Position numbers and translations under genes: made by a program. 64,000 nucleotides of DNA from Chrysomallon squamiferum. Its lineage: Eukaryota; Mollusca; Gastropoda; Neomphalida; Peltospiridae. The DNA is taken from the NCBI GenBank assembly GCA_012295275.1, contig CM022677.1, positions 9,161,514-9,225,513 on the forward strand, given 5' to 3'. Below are positions 13,620-25,500 of this stretch, one piece after another. Every line of letters starts with the position of its first letter. Positions within the stretch are counted from its first letter, which is position 1. The notes under the pieces were generated by a model. The model was not told where the DNA came from, did not search any database, and saw only the letters and a list, made by a program, of their open reading frames with translations.

Positions 13620-14256
13620 TTTTCTAATTTTTCTTTTTTCTTTCTGTTACAGGATTTGTAAGAAAGAGTTATGTCCCTTGATATAAACGGCGCTTTAAAT
13701 ATTTGAACTTTATGTACTAGTGGTATAAATCTATACGTATAAAAAATACAATCAGAAGATAATTACCATTAATAAAGTTATAATTTTAAACATTTTAAGA
13801 AAAACAAATAATAATAATAATTTCTAAAATTATAAAATAAATTAATTAAGGTGTTCTGGACTGAAATAGTCAATATATGTTGATGTGTGACTGTGTGTGT
13901 GTGCGTGTTTGCGTGTGTAAAAGTATGTGACTATCTATCTGTAAATACACACACAGATAGATTTGCGCGTTTGAGAGGAGTTTGCGTGCGAACGTAAGTA
14001 TGCATGTACATATGCTAAAATTACAAAATGAAAAGTGAAGAACGAAATTGTAATACAACATATTAAGACGTTCTCATTCAAGTTTATTTTAATAAAAAAA
14101 TAATAATTTGAATTATATCTTCATTTTGTTGTGGTCGAATAATAACAACAACAACAACAATAATAAATGTAATTATAATAATACAAATAATAACAAATGT
14201 AATTATAATAATACAAATAATAATAAATGTAATTATAATAATACAAATAATAATAA

Positions 14257-14302
<46 letters not shown>

Positions 14303-15910
14303 TTAAATATATTCTGTACGTATCTCAGAATATATATATAAAATAATTTTCCCTGAAATGGCAACTACTTTAATGAAAACAAAAATGTTTTTTATAATTT
14401 TTTTGTGGACCTGTTAATATACCTATAATACTAATATAATTTTGTAGTGTATAGTTTCGTTTGCAGATATTTTAGCGATACTATATCTGAATAGTTATTA
14501 TCTAAATGCACATATTATAATTTATATATTTAGCGTTTTGTATGTTACCAAACTACCGTTTTGTTTTCAAATACGGACAATAAATTTTATTAGTAGAATT
14601 ATATGGTACTCTGTCTGACTGACTGATTAATTGATTGATTGATTGAAATATTACCTTTCAAACCTGTTCTCTACCAGATCCTACATTTAATAATTTTATT
14701 ATTATTATTATTTAATTTGTATGTATTTTCCTATACAAAAATCAATATAAAATATCGTTGTTCAAGTCTTCTTCGTTTAATTGTACACTTATTAAAATTG
14801 TGAGAAAGTTTATTTTATATCGATATAGATAAAACAACAACAATAATAATAATAAAATTTATAATGACAAATAGTTAAAAAAATTAAAATAAAACAGTGA
14901 TAAAGAAAAGAATCGTCAGTTTTGATTCTTGACACACACACACACTGAGGCATTAATATGTGTACGTTTATACCTATCTACCTAAGTACACACATTATAC
15001 ACACAAATAAACAAAACATGCATACATATATATTAGAATTTAAGTGTGTTTGTGTGTCAGTTTATCTCTGTTTGTAATCTCTGGGTATACTATCGCGAAA
15101 TTTACAAACGATACATTAACTTTGTTGTATCGATATATATATATCGACTGTTACAATTAATTAAAACATTTTCTTTTTTTTTGACCAATAATTATAATAA
15201 AACAGAGAGTTCTGGATGAACTGCACTTTGCTGTTATCAGTTAAAAACAACAACAACAAAAACAAAACAAAACAATTAAAGACAACATGTACCGTTAGTT
15301 TTATGGTTTATACAAACTCCCTTTGTGTCACGCGCGCACTCTCACGTACACACGCACATACATATTCACACATACACAGACACATCGTATAAAAAGTTTA
15401 TTAAAGAAAAAGAGTGTTTTTCTGTTTATTGATTTTATTTGATTTATGTGATTAAATAAACAAGTTAATATTAATTACTATAAATCTGATAAAAGATACA
15501 AATAATAAATTTCTCCGATGCTGGAGATACATAAACTGGATATAGGCCTACATACTGCATGCTGGAAAGTGAAAAGTAGTAAATAACGTCCCCCTGCATA
15601 ACACACCCACAGACATCATCGATCATAAATAACAACAGTAATATACAAACAACATTAACTTATGATAATAGTCATGACATCGTAAAAAAAAAAAAAAAAA
15701 AAAATCCCACGGCATGCAAGTGCGCACCGTTTGGTTTATCATTAAAAGGTGAAAGAAAAAAATGCTTTATAAAATATATTTTCATTATTTGTTATCGGAA
15801 ATAACTATATTTATCTTAATGGTGTCTGCTAGCAATCAGCAAATAATGCTTAATGGAAAGCTAAAGCAATTAACCGTTATTAACGGATCAATGATTATCT
15901 AACAGTTTCG
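13620..15910. other. Divergent intergenic region between zinc-finger gene and RFX7-like gene
   Basis: No coding potential was recognised. It holds a 30-bp tandem repeat and (AAT)n at 14146-14304, several CA/TG-rich stretches and an A run near 15685-15704. It probably contains control elements for both outward-facing genes. Confidence 0.6.
14146..14304. repeat. 30-bp tandem repeat (x3) followed by (AAT)n
   Basis: Three units start with AAATGTAATTATAATAATAC at about 14165, 14195 and 14225, flanked by (AAC)n on the left and a long (AAT)n on the right. Confidence 0.85.
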
Positions 15911-15967
15911 ACCGGAAGAAAATTAACACTTGTCAGATAACAAGTAGTATGCTTTTCGCGCATGCGC
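15911..15967 (+). promoter_or_regulatory. Promoter elements of RFX7-like gene (ETS- and NRF1-like sites)
   Basis: ACCGGAAG at 15911-15918 fits an ETS site, and the palindrome GCGCATGCGC at 15958-15967 fits the core of an NRF1 site. Both lie 90-150 bp upstream of the RFX7 ATG in a local CpG-containing patch. Such pairs mark TATA-less housekeeping-type promoters. Function is inferred from the motifs alone. Confidence 0.5.
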
Positions 15968-16057
15968 CGAAAAACAAAATACCATTTACACAAATCCAAA
16001 ATGTCGACATGTGCTTTGTTTAGGGTTTATGTCAAACAAAAATTCTCCTGATCTAGT

Positions 16058-16308
16058 ATGTATCAGGCTTTTTCAGAAGACCAAGAGCTGAATAACGATG
16101 TAGAGAATAATAATCAAAGAGCATGGACGAAAGACGGACTTGCAGACGGGCCGGCTGATCCGAATGACGAAAAGGGCCCGACCAATGTTTACAATGGGGA
16201 AACGACTGCAGACGGAGTTTTTGCGGGAAAAGACACAAAACAAACTTTGCCTCCATCAAACGAATCTCGTTTCAGTCATATCAAAGATGGTCTTGAAACA
16301 TCTGTCAG
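16058..16308 (+). CDS. RFX7: RFX7 coding exon 1
   Basis: Starts MYQAFSEDQELNNDV and ends in phase 2 at donor CAG|GTGCGT. Acidic and Asn-rich N-terminus, no known domain. Start chosen because an in-frame TGA lies at 16049-16051. Confidence 0.8.
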
Positions 16309-19300
16309 GTGCGTGGTTATTTTCTAGAAGTGTTTGTTGATGATTCATTATGCATCATAGCTGAGGTTTTTTCTTGGTGTTTTTTATAATTTTTATTTTT
16401 TATTTTTTGGTACCTAATGTTAAATGTATATAGCATACCATTGTTATTTCTGAACAAGATTTATTTACCTTCGGTTTAACAGCCGATCTGGTTTTCATTT
16501 CATCTGGTACTTGTTCAGTGCAGTAATACCAAGATGAAACAGAATGTAATCAGGTGTTGACTTCCAGAAAATATTGGCAGTGTTGGATTTGAGATAATTG
16601 TTTGCATTTGTACTTAGTATTTTAATGTGATCTTGTTTGTTGTTGTTGTTGTTTTATTGTCAGATATAACAAGTTCATATAAAAATTGTACATTCCCATT
16701 ATCATTTACTAGACTTCTAATCTGTTATTAGTGTTAATATATTTCTTCAAAAAATTAAAACATTTCAAAGATTCCTCTTTGCTTTCTGTACTGTCACAAT
16801 AAGTCTGGATTGGGATATGTACTTACAAACAGACACATACGCATACACATACATGTATAAAAACATACAGTATATACAGAAGGTTATTATTTTGTATAAA
16901 TATATTCATGTAAAGAATATAATTAACTGAACAACCTGACAGAACTCACCGGCAACAGACAGTTTGATTTTATTTAATTGCAATTAAATAAACTTGTTAA
17001 GCGTTAATGCATTTGATGCAATTATTTATAGGAATATTTTTGACAACCAAGTAATTTGAACATTGTTCAGAGTATTTGTACCCTGAACATTTTCATTGAT
17101 TCCCACCATCCCTTTCAGAAATGCTGAGGAGACCACTGTATATATATGTATATCCATTTAGGGTCTCTAATCGGAACAATTTTATAAAAATTACACTTTT
17201 CTTTGCAATACCTTCAAAGGGAGATTTGTTATTATAAATTACTGTGTATTCACAGCATAAAGATTTAAAAATCTGTTTTCAGTGTGGAGGGCAAGGAAAG
17301 GATTGACAGAATAGTTGTAAGTAAAATATTACTAAAAATTAGTTTAAATTTATATTTTTGTTTTAAAAATGATTCTGACAACTCTAAAATAATTCTAGCT
17401 CATACAGTCATGATACTTTTTGTTCCAGAAGATAGTTTAGTAATAAGATCATTAATAATAAAAACAATAATTCTGTCTCTATACTGCTCAGGGAAGAAAG
17501 TGTTGCCAGTGGCAAGCTCTGAAATTGTGCATCTGTCCAATCATATGACACCTATCTTTAAGATAACTTTACAATAACATCAGCTCAGTCAGGTTTTAAC
17601 AGAAGGTGCACAGTGGCGCCCCCAAGTGGTGTCCAAGGCTTGTGTCATAATTACATCACTTTACGTGTTTCTCTTGCAATGAAATATAAAAATTTAATAA
17701 CACAGTTGTTTATTACGACAGGTACAAATACTTGTTATAAATATATTATAATGTTAAAATAGCTGAAATTAATTTTAAAGTTGTCTTCTTATGCATTGTT
17801 AATAAAGCTGTGTATAATTATTTTTTTTTTTTAATGTGTCATGTTTCAGAGTGAGGTGAACAGTTTGTCTGATGTAGAAAAACTGCTGCTGTATTTAAAA
17901 CTGCCAACAGGTGCTGCCTCTGAAGACCAGACGAGACAGTGAGTTATCTACCTTTACTATTCTTTTTTTTTTAAAATATAAAGATTATATCATTCCTCAA
18001 ATGTAATTTGGCCAACTTCAGGATGGAAATTTAAAAAAAAAGGAAACATTTAAGAAAGAAAGGTCTGCATATCAAAATAAATGTGTGTGTAAGTTGAGGA
18101 ATTTATTTTTGTCTTCAATTTCTTCTTCAATATTTTTATTTGTGTCACAACTAAATGATTTCAATTCTCTATCGTTGTTAACAAATAATGTAATAAGATT
18201 ATTAAGTATTATGTTATAATAGTGTTTAAAATATCTGATATTGTGTGTTTTTCAATCAGGACTCCTACTTCTTTTCTTCATTCATCAAACCGTATTGAAC
18301 AAGCTCATGCATTTACCTGGATACGAAGTCATTTAGAGGAGGATGCCGAAATCTGTGTTCCTAAACATGAAGTCTTTGATGACTACAGGTATGCTGTGCA
18401 TATCTTAATATATTATTCAGCACAGTACAATACTTGATATATTGTACATTATATACTCAACATTTCTTGTCATTAGTATGCTGTAAATGTTTTGATTTAT
18501 TATACAGTACCCTGTACATTTCTGGTTATATTATACAATTATGCTGTACATTTTTTGATATCTTTGTCAGATAAGCTGACTTGATAAATAGGTATACTCT
18601 GCAGTTCCTGACATATTATACAGGTATATTGTACATTTCTTGTATACTGGTACTGTAACCAACATTTCTTGATATTATTCAGCTGCACTTCATATTTCTT
18701 GATACAGAATGTGCTGTATATGTCTAGATACATTATACCTTTTGTGTATATAATGCAGTGTACATGTCTGGATATATTTTACATTGTATGTTTCTTTGTT
18801 TACCATACACAGCAGATTTGTTGTAAAAAAAAAATATGTATATATAGATAAAATTTTTTTTATTTTTTTAAATGAACTAATCTGATATTAACATAATTAA
18901 TAAAACAAGCATTAATGTTATCATCACCATCATTATTATTAATTATTCTCGTTATCTTTATCATTATTATTCATCATTATTATTCATGTTATTCATAATT
19001 ATAATCATTATTATTATTGTTATTATTATTGTAATTGTTATTATTATTACAATTAATATTAAAATTGTATTATTAATGTTTTTATTACAATTATTACTAT
19101 TATTATTGCTATTATTTCTATTATAATAACTGTTATTCTTTTTTTATTATTATTATAACTATTATTTTTATTATTATTTCTATTATTATTACTGTTATTG
19201 TAATTATTATATATTATTATTATTTTATCATTATTATTTTTATTATTTTATTATTATAATTATTATTATTACTATTATTAGTTGTTGTTGTTGTTACACA

Positions 19301-19464
19301 GGTTGTACTGTGAGAGTCACACACTGAAGCCACTGTGTCCAGCTGACTTTGGAAAGGTGATGAAATGTGTCTTCCCTAACGTGAAACCACGCCGACTGGG
19401 ACAACGCGGCCAGTCCAAATATCCTTTAACACACACACAGAACACACACAGACACACACACACA

Positions 19465-19509
<45 letters not shown>

Positions 19510-22500
19510 ACACATACACATACACACACACACACATACACATACACACATATACGTACAGACAGCACACACGCACATGCATACACACCCATACAGAAAC
19601 ACAGAACACACACACACGAACACAGAGACATACAGACATACATACAGACACATGCACAGCACACACACACACACAGACACTCAAATACATACACACACAC
19701 AGAACACACACAGATGCACATGCACACGCACATGCAAATAACAGAAGATCTACAGACAATAATCTGGTATATTTCACAGTATATATAAAAATGTTATTTA
19801 CTTTGACTGTAATTAAATATTGTTATAGTGGTTTGCGCAAGAAACTTGAAGTCCAGCCGCCATCATTGCCTGAGTTAGAAGTCTCACCAAAACGAGAAAG
19901 TGTAAGTTTTCTGTATAAATTTTACTTAAATTATGCTGAATGTAATTATTTCTTGTTGTAATTATATACTGTACATTTCTTCATACATTTTAAAGGTACA
20001 CTGTATATTTCTTGATTATATTTTGCAGTATACTGTAAAATCCTTGATATATTATACAGATATTTTATACTGGTATGCTGTACATGTCTTGATATATTAT
20101 ACAGGTATGCTATACATGTCTTGATATATTATACAGGTATACTGTACATGTCTTGATATATTATACAGGTATACTATATATGTCTTGATATATTATACAG
20201 ATGCACTACATTACTTGATATAATTATTATAAAGGTATACTGCACATTTCTTGATATATTATATAGATATATATTGTACATTTTGTCATTATCAAATTTA
20301 TAAATTATGTATAAAAGCATTTAGACTTATTTCAAAGGTTCACAATTCTAATCTGTAGATTCATAATGATTACTATTTCATTTGAATAAATATGACTTAT
20401 TTGAAGATGACAGATCTTTGTCTTGTGTCTTAGATTTGCTGGAACAGTAAGTCAGAGACAAAATGTTTTTAGTCTGTACTGATTATGTTTTAATATTTGT
20501 ATTGATAGTTTTTATTTTGTTGTAATATTTTACATTTATTAAGCATATTTATATATAATTATTTTACTTGCATTTGTTTATTATAATTTCCTGTGCATTT
20601 TTTTTTATTATTCCCTAATTTATTTTCAAAAATGTTTTGGTTGTGTACAAAATCTATTTTAATCCGTTTGTTATTTCATACTGAATAGATTTTTTTATTT
20701 GGTGTCATACTTTGTTGTCAGGTAAGATTGTTTATCAGAAACAGATAGTAACTAGGAAGGTTACGAAATCTGTTTTAATTTGTTTGTTATTTGGTGTCAT
20801 ACTTTGTTGTTAGCAAATATTGTTCATCAATAATAAATTGCTAGGAATGTACTAAATCTGTTTCAGTCTGTTACTGAATTTTTTTTTTTAGTTCGCATCA
20901 ATCTTTGTTGTTATCAAAGGTTGCTCATCAGTAATAAATAATGACTTTCAGATTGAGTATTCTGAGGAGAATGAGCTCAATGTTGCATCCAGGCAGCTGG
21001 TGTGTGAATGGGCACAAAAACTGCTTGGACGGTCATTCGGTCAGCTCCAGGAACTGGCCGAATTCCTCGTGGGCAACTTGTATGTCAACAGCAAGTCAAC
21101 AGCAGCATTCACAGTGCTTGCAGCAATGCAGGAGGCAGGACTACAGAACTCTAAAGGTGTGGTAGTTGTAGTTCAATGGAAATGTATTTATACTCTAAAA
21201 GACTTGTTAGTTCAGATAGCATCTAATTTGCAGGCTGGGTGTACATCCACTTGTCCTAAATAGATACACACAGAAATCATATTGGTTAGCTCTGTTTCTT
21301 GTTGTTTGATTAATAACTGGAATGTATTAATGTTTAGTAAGTCTTATTACTGGGTTGGAACATATGTTCCTAGTGTTCATCCTCTTGGAGGATCAAATCA
21401 TGTAGCTTCCTCAAAGATGGCTTATATAGTGGAAATATTTAATTATCTTTTACATCAGGACATCTTTTTTACACATATATAAAAAAAATTGTTTCATCTT
21501 TTCAGTTCCTGTGTCCAGTCTATTTACCAGTTCTTCAGGAGGTAACAAACACAAGGAGATGCAGCTACAGTTGCAGAGGAAGCTAGCCGAGCGAGAACTG
21601 ATCAAGGAGCAGAAGAAGAAGCTACAGCAGCACCGGTCCGAACTGGAACAGGAGAATGAAAAGTTGAGATCTGAAGGATTCCTTACCCCCTCACCAGCGT
21701 TTCAGTCTCCGGTCAAATATGCAGCTCGTAACATCACCAAGTTACTGCAGTCACCCGTCAGTCACTCGCAGTCGCGAAGGATCCCAGAATCTCCGAAGTT
21801 ACTCAAGTCTCCAATGTCGTTTCTCCAGACAAGCGAAGCGAGGACGCTGGTTACTCAGTCTGTGATGAGTAATGAAGTTTCTGAAAAGATGAATCAGTCG
21901 CCGGTGTTGTTCACTACCACGCAGAGTGAGAGTGTTTGTTCGTCTTCAAGAAATGATGTAGTTGTTGTTCAGTCCTCTGTTGGTGATGGTGGTGATGATG
22001 TAACATCAGCAGGGAGAGATACACCAAAAGAAACTGTCGAGAATGTGAGGAAGACAAGACCAGATGCCATGGAAACGGATACCACAGTGAGTCACTCAGT
22101 GGTCACGCAAATACTTCTCAACAATGTGAAGTTGAATTTTGATGACAGGAATTCAAATGAAGTGTTTTCAGTTAGTGAGTCGGGTAACAAACAGTCTGGT
22201 GAACATCAGACTGTGAAGTCCACTGAAGTTCAGAAGTGAAAACTTCTGAAGTTCAGAATTCAGTGAGGACAGAAAAGATTCACATTGTAAGAAAACCATC
22301 TGTAAAACCATTCTCCAGTAGCATCACCTGTCCAGCTCTTTCACAGGGTGGGAACTTGATGCAAGCAGATGGCAAAAGAAAGGCAGTACACACCAGCATG
22401 TTAAATGTGAGTCTTTCAGAAAGCAGTAAGCTGGAAAGCAGTAAGAACAGTAACGAGAACACAAATCAAGTACCAGCTAGTTGTGGAACATTGCCCAGTG

Positions 22501-25500
22501 CGTTCTGCAGTGCTTTTGTTCCTGTCACCAATTCTCGCAAAGAAACGAATTCTGATTCTTCCCCACAGAGGACGTCGACGTCTGCAGAGGAATCTGATGG
22601 AGAAGGGAATCAGATGCAGGTAGATTCCAGTGACCAGTGTCGTGACAACAATGATGATGATAAAAAGTCTGTGACAGCGGGTGATGGACCAGTGTTGGCA
22701 TCACCACAGACCACTAAACGAGCTAGATGCAGATTTGCACCAATTCGACCAAAAGTTTCTCCAATCAAAACCATATCATCAATCCTGAAAGAAGCCAAAG
22801 GAGTTGAGAATCAGGGTCCAGCTTATGATAGCCGGCCAGTGTCAGCCATCTTGAAAGAAAGAAGAGCCAAAGAGGCTCAAGACTTGTTAGCTCAGATAGC
22901 ATCTAATGTGCAGGCTGGGCGTACATCAACTCCTCCTAAACAGATACACACAGAAATCATTAATCTGCCTATCACTCCATCCAAAGGCTTGTCGAGCATT
23001 CCAGCTGATTTGATCAAACTACCAGTAGCAGCAAACTCTGGAACAAACACTTCTGATGTCTTCCTTATTGTAAACACTCCAAACAGTGGAAGTGTTCCCA
23101 ATCAGCCTGTTTCCAGAGTATCCAACGCACAAACTGTAATATCCTCGTCATCATTGTCGTCATCATACCAGCAGCTTGCTCCAACTTCATTAGTATCTGT
23201 TCATGTTGGCTCTCAGAAAAACACAAACTCTTTGTCTTGTTCTCAAGCTGAGTGTGTGGACAGAAGCACAACAGTAAACCATGAAGATTTGGAAACCAGT
23301 CATTCATTATCAGGATCAGTGATTTTTACATCAGCATCATTGTCACAGACCAAGCAGAAAGATATGTCTCTCTGCTTGAGTTCCTCATCCTCTACGACGA
23401 CGTCTGTGATTTTAACATCTGCTCTGTCACATTCCATACAGAAAGATCTGCCATCTACTATAGAATCATTTGCAAATGTAGTCAATTCACAGCATCCAGC
23501 AACAGTATTTATAACATCCAGCCCTATGCAACAAGGACCATCTGAGTCTCAAACTAATTTATCAGCATCTTCATCAATATCATCAACATCGACATCATCA
23601 GCAGCATCAGCTGTTTGTCATTCTGAAACCGAAATGGGGAGTTCTTCACCACTTCATAACAGCAGTTTGACCTTCACAAAAAATGTCTATGATAGTAACA
23701 TGAGAGAGAGATGTTCACCTAGACATGAGTTGATCAGAAATGAACATTTGAAAAAGTTCAGAGTTGTCTTCAGTAGCTGTTCAGATCTGTCTTCTGTGAG
23801 AGACAACACAGACATCACTGGCAGAAAGAGAAAATCAAGTGCTCAAGAAACTGAAAATCACAGTTCCAAGAAACTGAATTCATCTGAAGTAAGACTAGAA
23901 GATGATGATGTCTTTGTGCTTCCTCTGGCCTCTTCAAAAGAAACCACTGACCAAAGAATCCACTCCTGTTATTCTGACTTTAACAATTCCTTAGCTGACA
24001 TGAAAAACTTCCAGCTTTCAACACAAGGTAGAGTGACACAGTCTGTGGCAGATCACAGAGACATGAACACAAGTGTTACAAATGTCAGTAGCTTGCTACG
24101 ACAAGCAAAGAAACAGACATCAGGTGATGTTGGTGAACAGAGAAAAGATTTGAACAGACAGAGTGTTAAAATTTCAGGTGGCAAACTAAGTCTGGAGAGT
24201 CTGGAGAATGATGCCTTACTGGACTCATCTCCATCTCTTGTTGACCAGGATCTTGTCACATCACTTGGATCAAAATCTGCTCAGACTGCCTCAGTTGGTG
24301 TCAATGCCAAATCACTGAATGCAACCCAAAAACAGCTGATGCATCAGAAGATGAAGCTGGACCAGCAGTTCAATCACTTTCTGAACAAAGCAAAAAGTTC
24401 TGATGCATCCAGTGATATGAAACAGATAGACAAAGCCAAAGCAAAACAACTTTTGAGAATTTTGCAGCAGACTCAGCTTCAGAGACAGGCCAGATGTTTG
24501 CCATCAGCAAGTAGCCAACCTGTGAATCTGTTAAGCCTTCTACAGGCTGGAAATATGAAACAACTACAACAACATCATTCTCAAGAACAACAACATCACC
24601 ATCAAGAACAACAAGAACATCATCATCATGAAGAAGAACAACAGCAACAAAAAAAGCATCAGCAGCAGCAACAACCACAACAGCAGCAGAAGCAGCAGCA
24701 ACTGTCAAATAAAACTGAGAGAGTAGACAAAGATCAGAATCAGAACAGTCTAGATCTGCAGAGCAGACTGTTTGTTGATAACTCCCAGCAAGATCTCTTT
24801 TTCCTTGATCAGCCCAAGAAGGACGCAGCTCAGTCCCATGATGCTCAGCGAGAATCTATTTTAAACTCTGAGCTGCCTTCCGAAGTAGCTGACTTCATCA
24901 CAGAACATTCCCAGTTCCAGCCAAAAATGTCTGACATTAGCTCCTCCGAGTTCCACATGTTTCATTTAGAACCAGAACCCTTCACCATACCTGAAGCTCC
25001 CTCTGTGAGAAGCAGACAACACTCTGAAGTGAAAAACAGATACGTACCCATGCAGCGAAGTCTGTCCATGCCAATGTTTGCTCCAACGCTTGTTCAGCCA
25101 AGTGCACCAGCCCCTACATCAGTCAAATCCAGTGAACTTTCTGCCAGGTTTCCTGCACAGAATCAGAAACAAAACTCTCTGGAGAGACTGAACAGTGAAA
25201 CTTCTCTTTCTGATGGAGGTTATGGCAGTTTCGAAGCAAGTCCACTGACAAATTTGACTCCATGTTCATCTGTCAGCACCGAGGATGATTTCATCACTTC
25301 ATACACACTGAGATCTGATATTGGTTTTTCTAACACCCAGTCTCATGTTCCACAACAGTCAGTGAATAGCATCAGTGTGTCCAGCTCGGATCAAAGTTCA
25401 CTTGGAAGCTTCATTTCACCCAGTGCTTTCATGCCTATCCAAGGAGGAGTTGTGAATGGGTCCAAGACTCACAGAGTGACTCTGATCAAGCCAACAGTGA

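Noticed and set aside
19317-19788. Open frames rich in Thr/His (plus) and Cys/Val (minus)
   Set aside because: They cover the (CA)n tract of the U12-type intron, apart from the RFX7 exon at the left edge.
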